In this document: positions 31,671 to 39,149 of the stretch, piece after piece
How the letters are laid out: the number at the start of each line of letters is the position of its first letter
How positions within the stretch are numbered: the first letter of the stretch is position 1
DNA from: Mycobacterium sp. 852002-40037_SCH5390672
GTDB lineage: Bacteria; Actinomycetota; Actinomycetes; Mycobacteriales; Mycobacteriaceae
Assembly: GCF_001665875.1 (NCBI RefSeq)
Contig: NZ_LZTA01000099.1
Location: 16,455-80,454 of the forward strand
Direction of reading: 5' to 3'
Length of the DNA stretch: 64,000 bases
Program-made: the position numbers and the translations under genes
Notes under the pieces: model-generated
Database searches by the model: none
What the model was told of the DNA's origin: nothing
Seen by the model: the letters and a program-made list of their open reading frames with translations, nothing else

Positions 31671-33011
31671 TTAGAGGTCGCGGAGCAACCCGCCGATGAT
31701 GTCGATGCCCTCGCTCAGCAGCTCGTCGCTGATGGTCAGCGGGGGCAGCAGCCGGATGATGTTTCCCCACATGCCGCAGGTCAGAACGATCACGCCGGCG
31801 GCGGCCGCCGCGACCGACAGCTTCTGGGTCAATTCTTTGTCGGGCTCGGCGGTTCCCGACTTCACCAATTCGATGGCGATCATGGCGCCCCGACCGCGTA
31901 CGTCGCCGATCCGGTCGTCGCCGGCCTGCAGACGCAGCAGTGGTTCGGTGATCAGGCGTTCCAGCTGCTGCGCTCGTTCGATCAAACCGTCGTTCTCGAT
32001 TGTCTCGATGGTGGCCAACGCCGCCGCGCAAGCCAGTGGGTTTCCGCCGAAGGTGCCCCCCAAACCGCCGACATGCGGCGCATCCATGATCTGCGCCCGG
32101 CCGGTGACGGCCGACAGCGGCAGTCCGTCGGCGATGGCCTTGGCCGTGCAGATCAGGTCGGGCTCGATGCCCTCGTGCTCACACGCGAACATCGCCCCGG
32201 AGCGCGCGAATCCGGTTTGCACCTCGTCGGCGATGAACACCACGTCGTTCTTGTGGCACCAGTCCAGCAGGGAGGGCAGGAATCCCTCGGCCGGAACGAT
32301 GAACCCGCCCTCGCCCTGGATCGGCTCGATGATGAGGGCGGCCAGGCTGTCGGGCCCGATCTGGCTGTCGATGATGTTGATGGCCCGCGCGGCGGCCTTT
32401 TCCCCGTCGGTGGCCAGGTCCTTGTCGATAAGGCCGTCCCGATAGGGGTAGGACAGCGGCGCCCGGTAGACCTCCGGCGCGAACGGGCCGAAGCCGCCCT
32501 TGTAGGGCATCGACTTGGCGGTCAGCGCCATCGTCAAGTTGGTGCGGCCGTGGTAGGCGTGGTTGAACGCCACCACGGCGGGCTTGCGCGTGTACGCGCG
32601 CGCGACCTTGACGGCATTCTCGACCGCCTCGGCCCCGGAGTTGAACAGCACCGAGCGCTTCTCGCCGGAACCCGGCGTGATTCGGTTGAGCGTTTCGGCG
32701 ACCGCGACGTAGGACTCATACGGCGTCACCATGAAACAGGTATGGGTGAACTCGGCCACCTGCGCGCGCACGGCTTCGACCACGCGGGGCGACGAGTTGC
32801 CGATCGTCGTCACCGCGATACCGGATCCGAGGTCGATCAGCCGGTTGCCGTCGACGTCCTCGATGATGCCGCCGCCGGCGCGCGCGACGAAAACGGGCAC
32901 CGACACATTCACCGCGTGCGACACCGCCGCCGCCCGCCGCTTGCTCAGCTCCAGCGATGCCGGGCCTGGGATCTCGGTGACCAACTGGCGGGTCTGCTCG
33001 AGGCTGGCCAC
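31671..33011 (-). CDS. gabT: 4-aminobutyrate aminotransferase
   Basis: Class III PLP aminotransferase of 446 residues, moving the amino group of GABA (or a similar omega-amine) to 2-oxoglutarate and yielding succinate semialdehyde. PLP-binding features: FNSGAEAVENAVKVAR, AFNHAYHGRTNLTMALT, IADEVQTGFARSG (Asp to pyridine N) and the Schiff-base Lys in DLICTAKAIADGLPLSAV. GTG at 33011, with GGAGGAG upstream, gives VASLEQTRQLVTEIPGPAS as in M. tuberculosis. Its neighbour, an aldehyde-producing reductase, may act on related substrates. Confidence 0.94.
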   Translation of the reverse strand: MASLEQTRQLVTEIPGPASLELSKRRAAAVSHAVNVSVPVFVARAGGGIIEDVDGNRLIDLGSGIAVTTIGNSSPRVVEAVRAQVAEFTHTCFMVTPYESYVAVAETLNRITPGSGEKRSVLFNSGAEAVENAVKVARAYTRKPAVVAFNHAYHGRTNLTMALTAKSMPYKGGFGPFAPEVYRAPLSYPYRDGLIDKDLATDGEKAAARAINIIDSQIGPDSLAALIIEPIQGEGGFIVPAEGFLPSLLDWCHKNDVVFIADEVQTGFARSGAMFACEHEGIEPDLICTAKAIADGLPLSAVTGRAQIMDAPHVGGLGGTFGGNPLACAAALATIETIENDGLIERAQQLERLITEPLLRLQAGDDRIGDVRGRGAMIAIELVKSGTAEPDKELTQKLSVAAAAAGVIVLTCGMWGNIIRLLPPLTISDELLSEGIDIIGGLLRDL

Positions 33012-33230
33012 CACATAACTCCTCCCCGCGGCGCGCGCATCACGTCGCCTCAAAAGCCTATCGAGCTTGACGTCCGCGGGCACTCCGCGCACCGTGGCGG
33101 TCGGTCGCGACCCGTGGCCTGCCAGACTGAACGGGCACACTGGACCGTTACGAGGTGCGCGACGCTCGAGTCCTACCGGCACCTACCCCCCGTAATGCCC
33201 CGAATATTTAGACGAAAGACAGGCGCGTCC

Positions 33231-33557
33231 ATGCAGAGTCTGATCCTGTTCCTGCCGTTCCTGCTCATCATGGGCGGGTTCATGTACTTGGCATCGCGCC
33301 GTCAGAAGCGTGCGATGCAGGCCACCATCGACCTGCACGAGTCATTGCGCCCGGGCGACCGGGTGCACACCACGTCGGGCCTGCAAGCCACCGTCGTCGA
33401 GATCACCGAAGACACCGTCGACCTCGAGATCGCACCCGGGGTCGTGACCACCTGGATGAAGCTGGCGGTCCGCGACCGGATCCTGCCCGATGACGACGAA
33501 GACCTGGTCGACGGCGACGACTCCGCCGACGAGGGCTCGATCACCAAGGATTCCTGA
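33231..33557 (+). CDS. yajC: Preprotein translocase accessory subunit YajC
   Basis: 108 residues. One N-terminal transmembrane helix (SLILFLPFLLIMGGFMYLA) followed by the cytoplasmic YajC domain RRQKRAMQATIDLHESLRPGDRVHTTSGLQATVVEITEDTVDLEIAPGVVTTWMKLAVRDRI and an acidic tail. Associates with SecDF. The ATG at 33231 agrees with the family start. Divergent from gabT across about 220 bases, in which no other gene is visible. Confidence 0.94.
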   Translation: MQSLILFLPFLLIMGGFMYLASRRQKRAMQATIDLHESLRPGDRVHTTSGLQATVVEITEDTVDLEIAPGVVTTWMKLAVRDRILPDDDEDLVDGDDSADEGSITKDS

Positions 33558-33670
33558 CGGGGATTCCCCGCCAATCGCTCAACCGGCGGACCGCTTGCGC
33601 AACGGGCAAGTGAGGGCCACGTAGGCTCTGTCGGGGGTAAGTAACCGATTTTCGAGGAGATAGAAGGAAC

Positions 33671-35572
33671 GTGGCATCGTCTTCGGCGCCGGTGCACCCT
33701 GCCCGCTACCTGTCGGTCTTCTTGTTATTGCTCATCGGCGTCTACCTGCTGGTGTTTCTCACCGGGGACAAGCGGGCCGCGCCCAAGCTCGGCATCGACC
33801 TTCAGGGAGGCACCCGCGTCACGCTGACCGCGCGCACCCCGGACGGGTCCAAGCCCAGCCGCGAGGCGTTGGCGCAGGCCCAGCAGATCATCGGTGCCCG
33901 GGTCAACGGACTCGGCGTCTCCGGTTCGGAGGTCGTCGTCGACGGCGACAACCTGATCATCACCGTGCCCGGAAACGACGGCAACGAGGCCCGCAACCTG
34001 GGCCAGACCGCCCGGCTCTATATCCGGCCGGTGCTCAACTCGATGCCGGCCGAGAGTGCCCAGCCGAAGCCGGCGCAGCGTCAGCCCGCGCCCGGTCAGC
34101 CCGCTCCGGGTCAGCCAGCTCCGGGACAGCCGGCACCCGGCCAACCTGCTCCGGGTCAGCCCGCGCCTGGACAACCGGCTCCCGCTCAACCCGCTCCCGC
34201 TCAGCCCGCTCCCGCTCAGCCCGCTCCCGCTCAGCCCGCTCCGGGTGCCCAGCCCCGGCCGTATCCGCAGGACCCGCCGCCGACGCCCAGCCCCGCACCT
34301 CCGGCTCCCGCACCCGCGCCGGCTCCCGCACCCGCGCCGGCTCCCGCACCAGCGCCGGCCCCCGCGCCCGGGGCACCGGCTCCCGCGCCGGCAGGGCCCG
34401 CAGCGCAGGCGCCGCCCGGCGAACAGCCCGCGCCGCCCGATCCGCGCAAGGAACTTGCCGACCGCATCGCCGATGAGAAGAAGTGGCGCCAGAGCACGCG
34501 TCAGGGCATTCAGTTCCTCGCCCTGCAGTTCCAGGCGACGCGCTGCGACAAAGAAGACATCCTGGCCGGCAACGACGATCCCGCCCAGCCGTTGGTCACC
34601 TGCTCCACCGACCACAAGGTCGCCTACCTGCTGGGACCGTCGATCATCAGTGGTGACCAGATCCAGGACGCCAGCGCCACCCAGAACCAGCGCGGCATCG
34701 GCTACGTCGTCGACCTGCAGTTCAAGTCCGCCGCGGCGAACACCTGGGCGGATTTCACCGCCGCCCACATCGGCACCCAGACCGCGTTCACCCTGGACTC
34801 GCAGGTGGTCAGCGCGCCCATGATCCAGGAGGCGATTCCCGGCGGCCGTACCCAGATCAGCGGCGGCGATCCGCCGTTCACCGCGGCAACCGCCAAGCAG
34901 CTGGCCAACGTCCTCAAATACGGCTCGCTGCCGCTGTCCTTCGAAGCCTCGGAGGCCCAAACCGTCTCGGCGACACTGGGATTGACCTCGCTGCGCGCGG
35001 GACTGATCGCGGGCGCGATCGGCTTGATTCTGGTGCTGGTGTATTCGCTGCTCTACTACCGGGTGCTGGGACTGCTCACGGCCCTGTCGCTGGGCGCCTC
35101 CGGGGCAATGATTTTCGCGATCCTGGTGATCCTGGGCCGTCAGATCAACTACACCCTGGATCTGGCGGGCATCGCGGGTCTGATCATCGGTATCGGCACC
35201 ACCGCCGACTCGTTCGTCGTCTTCTTCGAACGCATCAAAGACGAGATCCGCGAAGGCCGTTCGTTCCGGTCGGCGGTGCCACGCGGGTGGGTGCGGGCCC
35301 GCAAGACGATCGTGTCGGGTAACGCCGTCACCTTCCTGGCCGCCGCGGTGCTGTACGCCCTGGCGATCGGCCAGGTGCGGGGATTCGCCTTCACGTTGGG
35401 CCTGACCACAGTCCTCGACATCGTGGTGGTGTTCCTGGTGACCTGGCCGCTGGTGTACCTGGCGTCCAAGTCCCCGACGCTGGCAAAGCCGGCCTACAAC
35501 GGCCTGGGCGCCGTCCAACGGGTCGCCCGCGAACGCCGGGCTTCGGCGCAGGTCAAGACGGGACGGGGATAG
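33671..35572 (+). CDS. secD: Protein translocase subunit SecD with a long Pro/Ala-rich insert
   Basis: 633 residues, about 60 more than I recall for M. tuberculosis SecD. The first helix (YLSVFLLLLIGVYLLVFLTG) leads to the large outer P1 domain (KLGIDLQGGTRVTLTART). Eleven QPAP(G/A) pentapeptides occupy residues 138-192, followed by an Ala-Pro run to about 245. The five C-terminal helices are present, with LDLAGIAGLIIGIGTTADSFVVFFERIKDE. SecDF uses the proton gradient to pull exported proteins across the membrane. GTG start at 33671 behind AAGGA; three bases precede secF. Confidence 0.95.
   Translation: MASSSAPVHPARYLSVFLLLLIGVYLLVFLTGDKRAAPKLGIDLQGGTRVTLTARTPDGSKPSREALAQAQQIIGARVNGLGVSGSEVVVDGDNLIITVPGNDGNEARNLGQTARLYIRPVLNSMPAESAQPKPAQRQPAPGQPAPGQPAPGQPAPGQPAPGQPAPGQPAPAQPAPAQPAPAQPAPAQPAPGAQPRPYPQDPPPTPSPAPPAPAPAPAPAPAPAPAPAPAPAPGAPAPAPAGPAAQAPPGEQPAPPDPRKELADRIADEKKWRQSTRQGIQFLALQFQATRCDKEDILAGNDDPAQPLVTCSTDHKVAYLLGPSIISGDQIQDASATQNQRGIGYVVDLQFKSAAANTWADFTAAHIGTQTAFTLDSQVVSAPMIQEAIPGGRTQISGGDPPFTAATAKQLANVLKYGSLPLSFEASEAQTVSATLGLTSLRAGLIAGAIGLILVLVYSLLYYRVLGLLTALSLGASGAMIFAILVILGRQINYTLDLAGIAGLIIGIGTTADSFVVFFERIKDEIREGRSFRSAVPRGWVRARKTIVSGNAVTFLAAAVLYALAIGQVRGFAFTLGLTTVLDIVVVFLVTWPLVYLASKSPTLAKPAYNGLGAVQRVARERRASAQVKTGRG
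34082..34246 (+). repeat. Eleven tandem QPAP(G/A) codon repeats inside secD
   Basis: A 15-base unit (CAGCCCGCTCCGGGT and variants) is repeated 11 times, encoding QPAPG six times, QPAPA four times and QPAPG once. An Ala-Pro dipeptide tract built from an 18-21-base repeat continues to about 34400. Being in-frame and tandem, the copy number is likely to vary between strains. Confidence 0.9.
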
Positions 35573-35575
35573 CAC

Positions 35576-36856
35576 ATGACTTCCTCCAAAGCCTCCAAAG
35601 ACGCCACCGAGATCACCGAAGCCTCCGAGGGCGCCACCGAGTTGACCGACAGCGCCGCCGCCGGCCTGCCGCACCACGGCTTCCTGTCGCGCCTCTACAC
35701 CGGCACCGGCGCCTTCGAGGTGGTTGGACGGCGCCGGTTCTGGTTCGGCATCAGCGGCGCGATCGTCGCGGTCGCCGTCCTGTCCATCCTGGTGCGGGGC
35801 TTCACCTTCGGTATCGACTTCAACGGCGGCACGACGGTGTCGATGCCCGCCGCCGGGAAGACGGGCACGGTGCAGACCTCGCAGGTCTCAGAGGTGTTCC
35901 GCAAGGCCCTGGGCAGTGATCCGGAAGCAGTGGTGGTCGTCGGTAACGGCGCCGGCGCGACCGTGCAGATCCGCTCGAAAACACTGACCAACGACCAGAC
36001 GACGAAGCTGCGCAACGCCCTGTTCGACGCGTTCGGACCAAAGGGCGCCGACGGCAAGCCCAGCAAGCAGGCCATCAGCGACGCGGCGGTCTCCGAGACC
36101 TGGGGCGACCAGATCACCGACAAGGCGCTGATCGCGCTCGCCGTCTTCCTGGTGCTGGTCGGCGTCTACATCATGGTGCGCTACGAGCGGTACATGGCCA
36201 TCTCCGCGCTGACGACCATGGTTTTCGACCTGAGTGTCACCGCCGGGGTGTACTCGCTGGTCGGTTTCGAGGTCACGCCGGCCACCGTCATCGGCTTGCT
36301 GACGATCCTCGGTTTCTCCCTCTACGACACGGTCATCGTGTTCGACAAGGTCGAGGAGAACACCCACGGCTTCCAGCACACCACCCGGCGCACCTTCGCC
36401 GAGCAGGCCAACCTGGCGATCAATCAGACGTTCATGCGTTCCATCAACACCAGCCTGATCAGCGTGTTGCCGGTGCTGGCGCTGATGGTGGTGGCGGTGT
36501 GGCTGCTGGGCGTCGGCACGCTGAAGGACCTGGCGCTGGTGCAGCTGGTCGGCATCCTGGTCGGCACCTACTCGTCGATCTTCTTCGCCACGCCGCTGCT
36601 GGTCACGCTTCGCGAGCGCACCGAGCTGGTGCGCACCCACACCCGCCGCGTGATGCGGCGGCGTAGCCCGGCCTCGCGCGCGGTGACCGAGACCCCCGGC
36701 GATGACGACGCCGAGACCGCCGAGGAATCGGAGGCGACGGCGACCGCGGCCGAGCCGTCCAAGCCCGCCCCGAGCAAGCCGGCGCCCGGCGCGCGTCCCG
36801 TGCGGCCGACCGGGACGCGGCGTCCCACCGGCAAGCGGAACGTCGGCCGGCGGTAG
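35576..36856 (+). CDS. secF: Protein translocase subunit SecF
   Basis: 426 residues. Six helices with the outer P1 domain FGIDFNGGTTVSMP between helices 1 and 2. The conserved helix-4/5 motif reads GFEVTPATVIGLLTILGFSLYDTVIVFDKVEEN, followed by FAEQANLAINQTFMRSINTSLISVLPVLALMV. Long Thr/Glu-rich N-terminal and Lys/Pro-rich C-terminal tails are typical of mycobacteria. It starts three bases after secD. Confidence 0.96.
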   Translation: MTSSKASKDATEITEASEGATELTDSAAAGLPHHGFLSRLYTGTGAFEVVGRRRFWFGISGAIVAVAVLSILVRGFTFGIDFNGGTTVSMPAAGKTGTVQTSQVSEVFRKALGSDPEAVVVVGNGAGATVQIRSKTLTNDQTTKLRNALFDAFGPKGADGKPSKQAISDAAVSETWGDQITDKALIALAVFLVLVGVYIMVRYERYMAISALTTMVFDLSVTAGVYSLVGFEVTPATVIGLLTILGFSLYDTVIVFDKVEENTHGFQHTTRRTFAEQANLAINQTFMRSINTSLISVLPVLALMVVAVWLLGVGTLKDLALVQLVGILVGTYSSIFFATPLLVTLRERTELVRTHTRRVMRRRSPASRAVTETPGDDDAETAEESEATATAAEPSKPAPSKPAPGARPVRPTGTRRPTGKRNVGRR

Positions 36857-36861
36857 GCACC

Positions 36862-38556
36862 ATGGCCACCAGGTACCGGGAGACTGGGGCCGGTCGTGGC
36901 GTGCTGATCGGCCGTCGGGCCTGGGCGGTTTGGATCGGCGCCGGATTGGCGGTAGTGCTGGCGGCGGGTTTCACGCTGACCGCTTGCGCAGGTAGCGCCG
37001 CGTCCCAGATCGACTACGTGGTCGACGGCCCACTGACCACCTACAACACCAACACCGTCGTCGGCGCCGCGTCCGCCGGAGCCCAGGCATTCGCCCGCGC
37101 GCTCACCGGCTTCAGCTACCACGGGCCCGACGGGCAAGTCGTTGCCGACCGCGACTTCGGCACCATTTCGGTGGTCGGCGGCACGCCGCTGGTGCTGGAC
37201 TACCAGATCGCCGACAACGCCGTCTACTCCGATGGCAAGCCGGTGACCTGCGACGACATCGTGCTCGCCTGGGCGGCCCAGTCCGGCAAGTTTCCCGACT
37301 TCCACGCCGCCACCCAAGCCGGCTACCTCGACATCGCCAACGTCGAATGCATGCCCGGGCAAAAGAAGGCCCGGGTGTCCTTCATCCCGGACCGCGGCGT
37401 CGTCGACTACAACCAGCTGTTCACCGCCACCTCGCTGATGCCGTCGCACGTCATCGCCGACCAACTCAACGTCGATGTGACCGCGGCCCTGCTCAGCAAC
37501 AACGGGCCGCTGGTGGCTCAGATCGCGAAGCTGTGGAACACCATCTGGGACCTCAAACCCGGGGTCGACCTCAAGCATTTCCCGTCGTCGGGGCCGTACA
37601 AAATCGAATCCATCCTCGATGGCGGCGCGGTGGTGCTCGTCGCCAACGACCGGTGGTGGGGCCCCAAGGCCATCACCAAGCGGGTCACCGTGTGGTCGCA
37701 GGGACCCGACATCCAGGATCGCGTCAACAGCCGCAGCGTCGACGTGGTCGACGTCGCCGCGGGTTCTTCGGGGGCGCTGACCACGCCGGATAACTACGAG
37801 CGCTCCGATGGACCGTCGAATGGCGTCGAGCAACTGATCTTCGCCCCACAGGGGCCGCTGGCGGCGTCCAAGGCCCGCCGCGCGGTCGCGCTGTGCACGC
37901 CGCGCGACACACTGGCCAAGGACGCGGGAGCGCCGATCGCCAACTCCCGCTTGGAACCGGCCGCCGATGATGCGGCGTCGGCCGCCGACGGGGCCGCCGA
38001 GGCCGACCCGTTCAAGAAGGCCGATCCGGTCGCCGCGCGCAACGCGCTGGGCGGTGCGCCGATGACGGTACGGATCGGCTACCAGGGACCGAATGCGCGG
38101 CTCGCGGTCAACGTCGGCGTCATCACCAAAGCGTGCGCCGCGGCCGGTATCACCGTCGTCGGCGTCACCCTGGACGGCCCGGGGCCCCTGGCGCTCGAGG
38201 ACGGAAAGATCGACGCGCTGCTGGCCAGCACCGGCGGTGCCACCGGCAGCGGGTCGACGGGGTCGTCGGCGCTGGATGCCTACGCCCTGCACACCGGCAA
38301 CGGCAACAACCTCTCCAGATACACGAATCCCCAGGTCGACAACGCAATCGGCGCGCTGGCAGTCTCGGCCGACACCGCCGAGCGAGCCAGGCTGCTGACC
38401 GAAACCGCCCCGGTACTGTGGGGCGACATGCCCACCCTGCCGCTGTACCGGCAGCAGCGCACGCTGCTGACCTCCAAGAAGATGTACGCGGTGAGCAAGA
38501 ACCCCACTCGTTGGGGCGCGGGCTGGAACATGGACCGATGGGCCCTGGTGCAGTGA
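36862..38556 (+). CDS. Extracellular solute-binding lipoprotein (Rv2585c-like)
   Basis: 564-residue family-5 (peptide/nickel) binding protein. The signal peptide ends in a lipobox FTLTAC with the lipidated Cys near residue 42. Family features include YQIADNAVYSDGKPVTCDDIVLAWAAQSG and LKHFPSSGPYKIESILDGGAVVLVANDRWWG, then TLPLYRQQRTLLTSKKMYAV near the end. No permease or ATPase genes lie nearby, so it may serve an unlinked transporter. It follows secF by five bases and precedes apt by seven, implying one transcript. Confidence 0.9.
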   Translation: MATRYRETGAGRGVLIGRRAWAVWIGAGLAVVLAAGFTLTACAGSAASQIDYVVDGPLTTYNTNTVVGAASAGAQAFARALTGFSYHGPDGQVVADRDFGTISVVGGTPLVLDYQIADNAVYSDGKPVTCDDIVLAWAAQSGKFPDFHAATQAGYLDIANVECMPGQKKARVSFIPDRGVVDYNQLFTATSLMPSHVIADQLNVDVTAALLSNNGPLVAQIAKLWNTIWDLKPGVDLKHFPSSGPYKIESILDGGAVVLVANDRWWGPKAITKRVTVWSQGPDIQDRVNSRSVDVVDVAAGSSGALTTPDNYERSDGPSNGVEQLIFAPQGPLAASKARRAVALCTPRDTLAKDAGAPIANSRLEPAADDAASAADGAAEADPFKKADPVAARNALGGAPMTVRIGYQGPNARLAVNVGVITKACAAAGITVVGVTLDGPGPLALEDGKIDALLASTGGATGSGSTGSSALDAYALHTGNGNNLSRYTNPQVDNAIGALAVSADTAERARLLTETAPVLWGDMPTLPLYRQQRTLLTSKKMYAVSKNPTRWGAGWNMDRWALVQ

Positions 38557-38563
38557 GGTTCCC

Positions 38564-39106
38564 ATGACGAACGCCGGCGAGCGAGCGCCGGTGGCCGAGC
38601 TGATCGAGTCGCTGACGCGCAAGGTGGCCGATTTCCCCAAGCCGGGGATCCAGTTCAAGGACCTCACCCCGCTGTTCGCCGACGCCACGGCGATGACGGC
38701 GATCACCGGCGCGTTAGCCGAGCTCGCGTCCGGAGCCGATCTGGTGGCCGGCATCGAGGCCCGCGGGTTTCTGGTGGCGGCGGCCGTCGCCGACCGGCTG
38801 CAGACCGGCGTGCTGGCCATTCGCAAGGCCGGGAAACTGCCGCCGCCCGTACACGCCGAGCAGTACGACCTGGAATACGGCAGCGCGACGCTGGAGATTC
38901 CCGGCGACGGCCTCGACCTGCGCGGACGCAACATCGTGATCATCGACGACGTGCTGGCCACCGGCGGCACCCTGGCCGCGGCCGCTCGGCTGCTCGAGCG
39001 CACCGGGGCCCACGTGATGGCGGCGGCGGTGGTCTTCGAGCTCGACGCGCTGCGCGGCCGGGACGCGGTCGCGCCGTTGGCAGTGCACAGCCTGACTTGC
39101 GAGTAG
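38564..39106 (+). CDS. apt: Adenine phosphoribosyltransferase
   Basis: Purine-salvage enzyme of 180 residues converting adenine and PRPP to AMP. N-terminal IESLTRKVADFPKPGIQFKDLTPLFAD is the APRT signature, GIEARGFLVAAAVA the hood loop and NIVIIDDVLATGGTLAAAARLLE the PRPP-binding motif. ATG at 38564 with GAGG upstream gives the usual APRT length. Directly upstream of relA as in M. tuberculosis, a common pairing of purine salvage and (p)ppGpp metabolism. Confidence 0.96.
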   Translation: MTNAGERAPVAELIESLTRKVADFPKPGIQFKDLTPLFADATAMTAITGALAELASGADLVAGIEARGFLVAAAVADRLQTGVLAIRKAGKLPPPVHAEQYDLEYGSATLEIPGDGLDLRGRNIVIIDDVLATGGTLAAAARLLERTGAHVMAAAVVFELDALRGRDAVAPLAVHSLTCE

Positions 39107-39136
39107 CGCTTAGGCATTGGAGATATCCTCGGATTC

Positions 39137-39144
39137 GGAGGTGA
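39137..39144 (+). promoter_or_regulatory. Full-length Shine-Dalgarno before relA
   Basis: GGAGGTGA is complementary to the 16S rRNA 3' end over eight bases and is five bases from GTG at 39150. It decides that start over the in-frame ATG at 39117 and GTG at 39141. Confidence 0.8.
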
Positions 39145-39149
39145 CCAAC

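Noticed and set aside
34082..34400. Possible CRISPR-like or intergenic repeat array
   Set aside because: Units are 15 bases, directly tandem without spacers, in frame and inside a well-conserved gene.
33725..35677. 650-codon minus-strand open frame opposite secD
   Set aside because: Shadow of secD; its Gly/Arg/Ser repeats are just the complement of the QPAPG and AP repeats.
38564..39106. Apt as N-terminally truncated compared with the 223-residue M. tuberculosis annotation
   Set aside because: 180 residues is the usual APRT length and the start has a good ribosome binding site; the longer M. tuberculosis form is more likely an annotation of an upstream start.
36568..39117. 849-codon open frame on the minus strand opposite secF, the lipoprotein gene and apt
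   Set aside because: It is a shadow of GC-rich codon use: low-complexity Arg/Gly/Val sequence, no domain pattern, and three well-recognised genes on the other strand.
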